A DNA stretch of 64,000 bases from Selaginella moellendorffii (lineage: Eukaryota; Streptophyta; Lycopodiopsida; Selaginellales; Selaginellaceae). Below the pieces are notes generated by a model, which was not told the DNA's origin, ran no database searches, and worked only from the letters and a program-made list of their open reading frames with translations. How positions within the stretch are numbered: position 1 is the stretch's first letter; every line of letters begins with the position of its first letter. Below are positions 45,846-56,768 of this stretch, piece by piece. Both the position numbers and the translations under genes were made by a program. The DNA is taken from assembly GCF_000143415.4 (NCBI RefSeq), contig NW_003314367.1:90598-154597 (forward strand). The letters run 5' to 3'.

Positions 45846-46133
45846 ATTATTCACGCACTTTAGAGTAGGAAACTTTAGAATAACCACAAGTTTGTCATGA
45901 TCAATTTGCAAACCCTCATAAGAAATACACAAGAAAATTATAATACCCAAGATAAATTGTGTCTTTGAACCCAAACATGCACTTTGACCGCTTCAACTTC
46001 AAACCAACTTTGTATAGTTGATCTAACACTTTACGAACATCATGGACATGTTCCTTTTATGTCCCCTCTGAGTGGATCAAGATATCATTAATAAAGTCAG
46101 CAATCACTTCCAGTATATCGCAAAGAACCTCAT
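45846..46133 (-). pseudogene. Reverse transcriptase remnant of element 2, middle block
   Basis: On the minus strand it is collinear with 2870-3170 of element 1 (the FIDD region to the thumb). It is isolated between nested elements A and B. Confidence 0.82.
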
Positions 46134-47281
46134 TGTAGCGCATGTGGTTTTGACCCTTTATCCTATGGTGATTTACCATAGGATAACACCACAAAGCGGA
46201 ACCTAAACCCTCTTTGTGCCACGTGACAGATGCCACATGTCACATGCCACGTATCCATGCCACGTGTCCATAGGAACCCGAGGTTCAGGGCCTTGGGCCA
46301 CTGAACGAAGGAACGGTGCCAAACTCCCAAGCATGGAGCCAAGGAGTGACGGAACCGAACCACGGAGCAACTCCCGAGCATAAAGCCCAAGGAGCGAAGG
46401 GACAGGAGCCCGGAGTGACTTGGAACAGTCCTAGAGCAACCAGCATCCCAATGCCAGGACCAGCACGCAAAACAGAGCCAAACGGAGTCTGGTGCTATTT
46501 CGGCATACCGGTGGCCTAACGTGAGGATATGGGTACTCCACCAACTAGCATGGAATGGAACTTGGGCTTAGACCCAAGCCGGACGCAGAACAAGGACAGG
46601 CACGCAAGCGGGAGCTAGACTATGCCTCAGGTTGGTCGGCCATGCCCGACCTACCCACTATCCCTACTATACATTTGGAACCCTCCACAGCCCCCCCCCC
46701 CCTTGAGGAACACACGCTTTGGGCTTTCACCCCAAGCCTCCCTTAGTATCAGGAGTTAGTCTCTGGGACAAGCTCGAAACTTACTAAATATGGAGTGTCC
46801 TTAGATTGCGAATTTGGGCACAGGATGAACACCGTTGTGTTCAGGACAATCTCTACATTCCGTAGATATGCCAAATGAGCAAATCTGGACACTTTCCATA
46901 AATAGCATTTGGGACCGAAATGAGACTAACACAAAGGGCATGATAGCGAGGGCGTTTGGCAGACACGGTAAGCTATCATCCAGCGATATTGAGGGACCAA
47001 TCTCAATACGCGAGGGTTCTTGTCAAGCCAGTGCAAGATAGAGCAAAAGAGAACTAAAAAGCCAGGCCAAGTATGCTTGGCTGAATAGACACTTAGGAAT
47101 TCCGTCCTTATGCTCATCCGGCCAAGTACAGATGCAAAGTCCAGTTTACTAACACTTGAACAAGAGGGGCTGATAAAGGGTCCAGCAATACCGACCTTCT
47201 GCCATCGTGGCAATAAGGAAAGAATATCCGAAAGGACTAGCCGACAGGTAACTTTCGATACCCGAAATCACATTCGCGACA
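46134..47281 (-). repeat. 3' LTR of element B (1,148 bp)
   Basis: Plus strand starts TGTAGCGCATGTGG and ends CATTCGCGACA. It carries the hairpin at 46158-46186, ACGTG boxes at 46217-46270 and a C12 run at 46691-46702. Confidence 0.92.
46158..46186. promoter_or_regulatory. Perfect hairpin near the LTR end (element B 3' LTR)
   Basis: Arms TTATCCTATGGT and ACCATAGGATAA (12 bp, perfect) around a 5-base loop GATTT, 24 bp inside the LTR. The same hairpin occurs at 52286-52314 and 43686-43714. Confidence 0.85.
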
Positions 47282-47294
47282 CTCTCCCCCCCTT
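47282..47294 (-). other. Polypurine tract of element B
   Basis: Plus strand ctctccccccctt; on the minus strand an A/G-only tract immediately before the 3' LTR. Confidence 0.85.
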
Positions 47295-50200
47295 GGGAAG
47301 ATCGACGTCCTCGTCGATGCATACTCGAGTCTAGAATACTGCCAAGGAAACAACTCCAGAAAAAGTTCACGGTACTCACACTATATGAGAAATGCACCAA
47401 CTTAAATGAGTTAGGGGGCAACCTCTTTGTCTAATGCGGATGCGCTACCAGCTCAGACACCTTCCGGCCGTCGCCGACAAGGAAATGACCAACGGAGTCA
47501 GCCACCCTTGCTGCTCTGGGTGTCACCCAGCTACAAAAGTGTGATACGCCCCTGCCCGCAGGGACATAGAGAGAGAAGCCAGAGGCCCCAACCCTCCTAA
47601 GCAAAGAAACCAAACCCGTCGGTAAGGTTTAGATAGACTACTGTAAACAGGCAGTTAGAGTTGTTTACACGGTCACGCCCTTTCAACGGAATAAGGAACG
47701 TCGACAAAGAGGCAGGTTATGTGACCAGTCGACAGTAGCTACCCCATGACTAGAGATTTCAACATGCACACGAAGTGCCGAAGCCAACCTGCCCATTACT
47801 GGCCCAAACTCAAAGATCAATAGATGGACAATATCAAAGTCAGAAACAATGATATCTTAGAAGCTTAATTATCAGTGATTATATCTTAGAGTAGAACACA
47901 AAAGTATTCTAAGCAAGTTATCATCCGATAAACTAGTAGGATAATATAGGGACCACCAAGATCATTATAACTGGTAAACACAGAATGCACCATCCAACAA
48001 AACTCAATAGCTAGTATATCATCAAGGAAACTTGATGATGAAACTTAACTACCGAAGATAGTAGACAGTAAGCGAACAACTTACTAGAGATAACTCAAAG
48101 AACACAAAGTATCATTGACTAACAAGCACAATGCTCGCAAATGTATCACCCAAAGGTAATAACATCCCAATCTATCAGAACTAACTCAAGCAACAATCAA
48201 CGGAATAGAATGAATGTTGCATGGCCAACAAACACTCGTTCATGCCAACTATTGCACTAGCTAATCTTAATAGATCCCGGTCAATAATACCAAGGAACTA
48301 GAGTTGCTCAAGCAAGTGTCAGCAACATCCTACCGACGTCTCAAACCCAAGAGACCAATCTAGAGCAAACCACAAAGAATATGTGGTATTGCGAAAAGCC
48401 AAAAGCTATCAAAGAGAATAACTAACTATCATGAAAGATCATCAATCATCCCATCAATAAAGAGATGCATAATCATTGTCTAAGAAAGAATCCACTATCT
48501 CAAAGAGCAGCAAATCATTCTATATCAACAACAACCAAGCAAAACCCTTGACAAGGATAATCAACTATCTTAGATGATAATTAATCATCACCAATGATTG
48601 CCAGATGCAAATACTAACTTCATCGAAGCTAACAAGCCAAAATGCCCTCCCCAACGACTTCTAACAAATGGAACAACAAACATAAAGCTCAAAGAACCAA
48701 AAGCTCGAAGAAGTCTATAGCTAAGTCTTTCCTAACAATGATCACAAGTTTCATATGAACTAACTTCAATGCTAAAGAAGAAATTATAGTACAACCCACA
48801 ATATCCTCCTCAACACATCCATAAGCTAAACTTCATAATACCAAGCTAATGAAGAGCATGTCTGCATCAATCCAAAAGCTAAGTATAACGAAGCTATGCT
48901 GGACAAGTGATCACCAAACGATCTTCCATGAATCCATCCATAGCAAGACATAACTCACTTCATAACAAGCACAAAAAGAATCATCAATGATTGATATATT
49001 TCAACTAAAATCCCATAAGGATTCAAATATTCCAATATCGATCACTAACTCTCCCATTTGTAAAGTTAGCATAGTCCATGGCTAAATCACTTTTCAAGGA
49101 AAAGCCAAAGCTCAACCCCTACTAAATAACCTCGTCTAGAACACAACTAACTCAAACTTGCCATTCCGCTCGTTTGAACGTCAACATAGTTGTTAACTAG
49201 CAAATGCACGAATGCCAATAACACAAAGCCATAGCCAAATCATCAACACTATTTTCATCGAGACTAATGAAACGCAATATCAATCATAAGGATAGACATC
49301 TCATCTCACTTGAATCTCAATGTCAATAATATCAATGACAAGGCATCACTTTAATGCCATCAACACTAGAACAAAGCTAGAAGAAAGCAAGAGTGAATCA
49401 CCACTCAAAACTCTCTAGCAACCAAGCTAGCCAAAGTCAAAGATACTATACTTAGTATCCAAGACCAATCCTTCAACATTACTCAGGTACAGATAACACT
49501 TTCTCAAGGAGTGAATCACCACATCCAAGACTCAATGAAATCCAACACCACGGACTAAACGTAACCAAATGATATCGACAGAGATAGAGTTGACATGCCA
49601 ACATGGAAAATCCATGTAAGTCTAACAACACGATCCTCTGCAACACCATCCGGTAAAGCAAGCCCATCACTGCTGAATCATCATGAAGTGAAGCAAGTGT
49701 CACAGTCTTCGACAAAATCTACAAGCAATCACTAGTTGCAAAGCAACTAACAATCGCTCTTTCAACTTGCCTTCACAAGACCCAAACACTAAACTCATGC
49801 CATCGAGTCATATACTTGTCGAACATGAACGTAATACCTCATGGACGAGATAAAAGTTCATAGACAAGCACAAACTAAATGACCACTCGAATCCAACTCA
49901 ACCGCGATAAGTTCACCAATGCATTTAGCCATTAGCTCTGAGCATGCCTTGAAGAGGCTAGCTATACATGATCAACACTAAATCGAAACTCAAGTGAAGA
50001 CCATGAGATGGACTCATGTCGGTACATAACCTCCACTTAGACAAAGCTTTAGTATGGGTACTAACATCTCAACTGCAAACAACTAAGTTGGACATCACTA
50101 TCCTCAGCCAAGGCGCAAAGCCACCAAGACCAAGTCAAGATTAGTGAGAGCTCACTACTCTCATAGAGTCTTACGAAATACAAGGTGCAACTTGCCACCA

Positions 50201-52247
50201 AGTATAATGCCACAAAAGAAAGGCACAAGGGTCACCTTTCTCAGAAAAGTGCAACGGCCACTTTTCTACACCAACTATAGACTCTATCCAACTCAATTGC
50301 CTTAGCCTCAAAAGTCAGCATCCCTTTCAGGTCGCATCATACAAACTACCTACCAAGGTCTAAGCCAACCAAAGTCAACTCCAACCCTTTCATTAGTTTG
50401 TACTAGCTTACGAAAACGGAATGGTTTTCGGCCAAAGTGACCAACAGATCAGCCATTGGAAAAGTCTAAGAAAATTTGTGGAAAATTTTCCATCCTAGAA
50501 AAAGAATGACTCTCAATCTAGATATGCAAACTTTCAAGACTCAACCAATTTCCTCCTACCAACAACTTCATAGAGGTTCACCTCAACACAAATTCTCATG
50601 ACCCATAGTATGCTTAAGCCTCGAACATCTTTTTGCCCATTCTTTCGTCATCCAACATCGATATTCGTAAAAATGCAAATGGAACATCCAAGGCTTGATC
50701 ACGAAGACCACATCTTTGGATATCCACATTGCACTAACACTCTTCTTCAACCACCTTCAAGATCCAATGTGAAGCTAAAACACTAATAAGAAAAATGACA
50801 TGGAAAAATCAAGCTCTAAGGAAAATTCCTCATCACTCGAAACAACAATGCCACTTCCACTAACACAAGTGCTAGCGATATCAATGCTTTAACTACACAC
50901 TTTTTCCATCCAACAATCTACTCCAAGTGCTAACAGATAAACCAACAAGCCATAGCAAATGAATGCTACAACCCTTTTCCAACACCTTATGGGCAAATCC
51001 AAGGAAACAAGGAACCAACTTAAGCTTAGCATAATGGACCACCATTGAGAATCCAGTCAAAGCTACTACAATGCTACTTTGTGCAAGTAGACCAGCTTCA
51101 CTATCAACCACTTTGGGGTTGATCATCGTTTAACCAAGCAACTTCGTAAACACATTGCTCATTATCACATGGATATGATATAGAAATCACAATGACTTGA
51201 TCATCAATTGAGCAACACCACGAGCAATGCCAATGTCATTACTTCAAAGGTTTATGTGAGTATCAAGTGTCAACTCGATTCGACAAAATGTAACATAAAT
51301 ATCACACTCCATCAATAGAGATTTACAACACTTAACACCACTAACTTTTGTTCACAACACGGACAAGCTCATGCCACTCTCTTTTCGACCAAACTCAACA
51401 CTAATCCAATACCAAGCTACTCAAGGAGCAATAGCAAGGTTCCCCGGAAAAGAATTGAGCATTGCAACCCAAGTCTTCCAATAGCAAGCCTAGACAAAAT
51501 GGTTTAGCACTTCACCGCTATCCATCCCACAACTCACCATTGTAAAACCATCATCTTCAACATGCATCAAGATAGGGACTCTTGTTTGCATGATGTGAAC
51601 ACAAGCAATGAGTTAACACCTCGTTACAAATCATCTCTCCAAAAGAAAATGATTTACGTATTTGATCCTCTGTCCCTGACAACTCTCTTTTCGGTCTCAT
51701 CTTTGACTAAACCTCAAGCTTACTTTCGCACTACCTTCAGTTCAATCTAAGAAAAGTTTATGAGAGAGCACGGCAATGACTACTTGAACCAATAGACTAA
51801 TCCCTATAGTCTTTGATTGATCCACTTGTATTCATGCCTAGGAAGGATCCACTAGTACCATGCTAAACAGCTACGGACCAGCCTATTTACCACTCATAGC
51901 AAACCCAGGGAAGGTTTGCTTTCACTCACGGTACATGGAACAACTCATGGAACCACCGATAGGTTAACATTAATCCTACCAACTCAAAGCATATCCTTGA
52001 GTTGCTAATGCGCCTCACTCACGAGCCCAAGCTCAAACTCGTACTAACGGAGCATCTCAAATCCATCCTATGAGCCCAAGAGCAAGCTCACATTATTAGG
52101 TACAAAAGGTAACCAAAACCATACCCCAAGGAACAAATGTGAACCCTTTGCACCAAACGTGTACCCACTCGGATCATCGTTTTCATCTCTGCGTATGCAA
52201 CAAGACTAGTTGCCCAATCTCATTGTATAGTACTCGCTGAGACTCAT
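47295..52247 (-). other. Interior of element B, non-coding
   Basis: About 5 kb of A/C-rich low-complexity sequence on the plus strand (many caa, atcatcaa and caatgcc-like words) without significant ORFs on either strand. A tRNA-like D-arm segment lies at 47406-47460 on the minus strand (agctggtagcgcatccgc). Confidence 0.75.
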
Positions 52248-52261
52248 CCTCTGATACCAAA
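52248..52261 (-). other. Primer-binding site of element B
   Basis: Minus strand TTTGGTATCAGAGG, an 11-base match to the initiator-Met tRNA site TGGTATCAGAG, directly beside the 5' LTR. Confidence 0.88.
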
Positions 52262-53393
52262 TGTAGCGCACGTGGTTTTGACCCTTTATCCTATGGTGAT
52301 TTACCATAGGATAACACCACGAAACGGAACCTAAACCCTCTTTGTGCCACGTGACAGATGCCACGTGTCACATGCCACGTGTCCATAGGAACCCGAGGTT
52401 CAGGGCCTTGGGCCACTGAACGAAGGAACGGTGCCAAACTCCCAAGCATGGAGCCAAGGAGTGACGGAACCGAACCACGGAGCAACTCCCAAGCATAAAG
52501 CCCAAGGAGCGAAGGGACAGGAGCCCGGAGCGACTTGGAACAGTCCTAGAGCAACCAGCATCCCAATGCCAAGACCAGCACGCAAAACGGAGCCAAACGG
52601 AGTCTGGCGCTATTTTGGCATACCGGTGGCCTAACGTGAGGATATGGGTACTCCACCAACTAGCATGGAATGGAACTTGGGCTTAGACCCAAGCCGGACG
52701 CAGAACAAAGACAGGCACGCAAGCGGGAGCTAGACTATGCCTCAGGTTGGTCGGCCATGCCCGACCTACCCACTATCCCTACTATACATTTGGAACCCTC
52801 CACAGCCCCCCCCCTTGAGGAACACACGCTTTGGGCTTTCACCCCAAGCCTCCCTTAGTATCAGGAGTTAGTCTCTGGGACAAGCTCGAAACTTACTAAA
52901 TATGGAGTGTCCTTAGATTGCGAATTTGGGCACGGGATGAACACCGTTGTGTTCAGGATAATCTCTACATTCCGTAGATATGCCAAATGAGCAAATCTGG
53001 ACACTTTCCATAAATAGCATTTGGGACCGAAATGAGACTAACACAAAGGGCATGATAGCGAGGGTGTTTGGCAGACACGGTAAGCTATCATCCAGCGATA
53101 TTGAGGGACCAATCTCAATACGCGAGGGTTCTTGTCAAGCCAGTGCAAGACAGAGCAAAAGAGAACTAAAAAGCCAGGCCAAGTATGCTTGGCTGAATAG
53201 ACACTTAGGAATTCCGTCCTTATGCTCATCCGGCCAAGTACAGATGCAAAGTCTAGTTTACTAACACTTGAACAAGAGGGGCTGATAAAGGGTCCAGCAA
53301 TACCGACCTCCTGCCATCGTGGCAGTAAGGAAAGAATATCCGAAAGGACTAGCCGACAGGTAAGTTTCGATACCCGAAGTCACATTTGTGACA
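52262..53393 (-). repeat. 5' LTR of element B (1,132 bp)
   Basis: Near-identical to 46134-47281. The hairpin is at 52286-52314, a C9 run at 52806-52814, and three ACGTG-containing boxes at 52346-52384. Confidence 0.92.
52346..52384. promoter_or_regulatory. Cluster of three CCACGTG boxes in the element B LTR
   Basis: gccacgtgac, gccacgtgtca and gccacgtgtcc occur within 39 bp. CACGTG is the plant G-box/ABRE core bound by bZIP and bHLH factors. In the other LTR (46217-46270) two boxes remain intact. Confidence 0.65.
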
Positions 53394-55261
53394 CTCATCC
53401 ATCATCCATTGGAAAGTCGTTGGAGCATTATTTAAACCAAATGGCATCACCAAAAACTCGTACAAACCAAACAATGTACGAAAAGCAATCTTAAAAATAT
53501 CTTCTTCGACCATCAATATTTGTTAGTACCTAGAAGTAAAATTGAGCTTGGTGAACCAAGGACTTCTCCCCAAACGATCCAATAGATTAGTAGTGTGAGG
53601 AAGAGGGTACACATTCACTTCGTTTAACAGATGATAGTCGATGTAGAAACAAATACTCTTATCAAGCTTCATTACAAGATGAGGTTCATATGCCCAAAGA
53701 CTCCATAACTTTCGAATAACACCCTTTTCCAACATCTCCTTAACATTTGTTTGTAGAATTTTGACCTCTTTGGGTGATTGGACGAACATCTTTAGTTGGA
53801 ATCGGATGACATGTAGTAAATCTTAGCCCCAAGTGATAAGTCAAATTTAAAGAGATCAGTATACTCCATAAGCTAGTCAACCACTACAACACAAAGACTA
53901 TTAAAGGGATTAGAATAGGAAAGAGCGAAACAAGATAGAAACATAAAAGGAAGTAATAGGGAGAAAAAAGTAGTAAAAGCAAAGGTAAAAATAAAGGGAC
54001 AAAGAGGTACGACAGTGAGAAGAATGAATGAAATATAAGAAAGTATGAGACAAGAGGGAAAAACCTCAAAGTCACACTTCGTATGATTATGTTGCAACTA
54101 ATCTATGCCAAAAATGAGGTCAAAAGTTTAACTCAACACCACCTACAATGATTGCAATGCAAGCTCAAAATTACCCATACGCACAACGAGGTCTACCTCA
54201 TCCCGTGCACATGCATGTATATGGTTATTGCCATAAAGAATGAAAATTAACTCTGCCACATAACACAAATATAGATGGTAACATGTGGTAACAGGTCGAG
54301 CAATAGAAGATAAACTCAAGAAACAACAATATCAACTTCAATTGGAACAAGACCATCTTCCACAGGAAGTGGAGCTATAGGATGTGCAGTGAGAAATGGA
54401 AGAGGTGACGTTTCATAATGTTGTGCCAAACAAAAGGCATTATCAAAGGTGGCTGGAGTAAGTGCATGCACAAATCCTACAAGATTTTGACAAAGTATTG
54501 GCCACAACATTTTTAGCTTGATCTACTCTAATATATTTAGCTCCACACGAAGCAAGAGACTTTGGAAATGAATGCCAAATTGTATCACAGACTCGGATGG
54601 ACTTTGATGAAAATGATGCAATTGTTGGAAAGCATAATCATAATTGTCAGCATGTTCGAATGCACGTTTGAATACATCCAAAAGAATCTTTCAATCCTCA
54701 CGAGTGGTTATACTTAAACCATTGTACCATTACAATAGCATCCCTTGGAGATATGTGAAAAACTCATGGAAATGTCGAGCATCATCCCAAGAATGATATG
54801 TGGCAATCATTATGAAGTGATCAAATCAATAAAACACATCATCCCTAGGATTTCATGAAAGAACTTTGGCTAAACATAAGGATTGGCACTAGGAGCATGA
54901 GGAGTTATACCACATGTCATGATTGCCACCATCAATTGACTTTAGTTGTTTAATTGCAATTGCATAGTATCAAGCAATTGCACTAACTATTGCTCTAAAG
55001 TCAAGGGAGTAAGAGACTATTGCTCTACAATGAAGATGAATGAAAAAGAAAGAGCAAAAGAAGAAAAACGAAAAAAGTTAGAAAGAAGGGGAGATTTAGA
55101 CAATGCAAAAGCTAAATTTAAACCAAAATCCTGAAAGGAAAGAACAAAAGAAAAGAAATGAAAAAAATTAGATTTAAATGATGCAAAAGTTAGATTTAAA
55201 CCAAAATCCCAAATTTAAGCACTTTTGAGGGACACTCCAAAATGCCCCTCATCTCCATTAA
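53394..55261 (-). pseudogene. Reverse transcriptase, protease and gag remnant of element 2
   Basis: The minus strand shows the RT start (FYIDYHLLNEVNVYPLPHT, about 53600), a protease/linker region and a gag region, each collinear with 826-2750 of element 1. Stops and frameshifts are frequent. Confidence 0.82.
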
Positions 55262-55437
55262 TGTAAGTGCATGGAATATAGAAAGGGAATACAAAAAATA
55301 TATATATTAATTAGCCCAAAAACCCTAGTTTATATACAGAAACGAGTAGTTTAGATTGAAATCAATCTGACAACTACCAAAATCTCTCTATGCTAATATT
55401 AATATACAATATTGTAGCTGTACACTTGGACCTCACA
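55262..55437 (-). repeat. 5' LTR of element 2
   Basis: About 176 bp, TGTAAGTGCATGG...GACCTCACA on the plus strand, the counterpart of 35177-35351. Confidence 0.87.
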
Positions 55438-56020
55438 ACTCTATTTAAATTAAATAATTTTTTATTTTAATAAATATATCATTCATATTGTCCCATGTTA
55501 CAACCTCTCTTATATTTTTTGTATAATGTTTATCATATATCACTATGAATAAGTTTTAAGTTTTTTATGTGTGGGTAAATTTAGTAATGGTAATAAATAT
55601 TGTTTAGAAGTGCAAAACCAAAACTCTAAGTTATAAAAAATCTTTTTTAAATGATCCAAACAATTTTAGAAATAAGATAGTATATGGCTTTATAAAAAAT
55701 ATTAATTATAATATTTACTTACTATTTCATTATTTTACACTTTAATTTCATTAATATTTTGTATAAAATGAATTTTTTATCCAAAGATATAGCAAAGTAG
55801 TGGAAAGAGGAAAAGTTAATAGTCTTTGAATACAAAATAAATTATTTTTACATTTTAAGCACATATCATTTCTTATTTTCTAAAGATAATTCATAACAAC
55901 AAAGTTATAGTTTTTAAACACATTATTTATACTAATTTAATTAAGAAAATTCAAATTAGAAAAAGTTTAATGTACATATATTCTAATGCAAAAATAAAAA
56001 TAATAAGAATAATAATAATG
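55438..56020. other. AT-rich intergenic DNA
   Basis: Strongly AT-rich, no gene seen. Confidence 0.6.
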
Positions 56021-56034
56021 ACGCAAGTAAGATT

Positions 56035-56572
56035 TTGTCAATTGACATAATAAGTAGTGGCACACACGAAACCTTCAATAGACACAGTCCAACACAGAGT
56101 GATGGATCCATCGCAACTGCTGTGTTTCATGGAACCTTCTCCAAGCCTTTCCGTCCTTTAAATACTTTAAAGGTCACTCTTCTAATTCTTAGCATTGCTA
56201 GTTCCAGGGATCACCAGGCTCGACTTTGCTCCCGGTGGTCTCATCCCTCCACACACGCACCTGCGAGGCTCAGAGATCATCTACGTCGTGGAAGGGAGCT
56301 TGTACGCCGGATTCGTCACCACCCAGAACCAGCTCTTTGCTAAGGTCATCTCCAAAGGCGATGTGATGATCTTCCCGCGGGGTTTGATCCACTGGCAGCT
56401 CAACGTTGGTAACACCACCGCCATGGCCATCGTGATGCTGGATTCGCAGTCACCGGGCTTCCAGGCTATCGCAAGCTCCATGTTTGGATCGGACATCCTG
56501 GACGAGGTGCTCGTCAAGACCTTCTTTATTGATGAGAATGCGGTTCGGCAGCTCAAGGCTACGTTCACTTGA
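56035..56572 (+). pseudogene. Germin-like protein, 5'-truncated
   Basis: The cupin barrel is intact from ITRLDFAPGGLIPPHTH to the end. Germin box 1 has the His, His and Glu ligands (HTHLRGSEIIYVVEG) and box 2 the fourth ligand (GDVMIFPRGLIHWQLN). It ends ENAVRQLKATFT. Germin-like proteins are secreted Mn-binding oxalate oxidase or superoxide dismutase-type proteins. Here the signal peptide and the first third are missing. Upstream only a garbled PLNTLK segment remains before AT-rich DNA, and no intron phase joins it cleanly to the cupin. It is most likely a pseudogene, but a missed distant first exon is possible. Confidence 0.75.
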
Positions 56573-56768
56573 ATGTAAAAATAACTTTGTGAAAATAAAT
56601 AATCTGGTTTATTGCAAGTTTAGCTGGATTTTTAATCCCTTGCTTTGGGCATGGAAAAGTTTAGATTTCTAGCCGTGGCGACCACTTTGCACAGTCTCAG
56701 GGTTTTTGTTGATTATCCATTGAATTATTATAAGAAGTTCGTAATTCTGCGAATTTATTGTTGATTTG

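Larger units (their letters stand above)
46134..53393 (-). mobile_element. Nested LTR element B (non-coding, LARD-like, young)
   Basis: Inserted in element 2 with a perfect duplication CTCAT (46129-46133 and 53394-53398). The LTRs (46134-47281 and 52262-53393) are nearly identical apart from a few substitutions and small indels, so insertion is recent. PBS and PPT show minus orientation. The 5-kb interior is AC-rich with no ORF over about 80 codons and no gag-pol motif, so it depends on another element for mobility. Confidence 0.9.
35177..55437 (-). mobile_element. Gypsy element 2, split by two nested elements
   Basis: A minus-strand relative of element 1. The LTRs lie at 55262-55437 (5') and 35177-35351 (3'). 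Its own sequence is in three blocks: 35177-37428, 45846-46133 and 53394-55437, which join collinearly when nested elements A (37429-45845) and B (46134-53393) are removed. It is more AT-rich than element 1 and heavily mutated (many CG-to-TA type changes), consistent with methylated, silenced DNA. No clean target duplication of its own is seen. Confidence 0.9.

Noticed and set aside
47401-47460. tRNA gene on the minus strand (agctggtagcgcatccgc)
   Set aside because: A D-arm-like A box is visible, but no matching anticodon stem, acceptor stem or intact T-arm follows.
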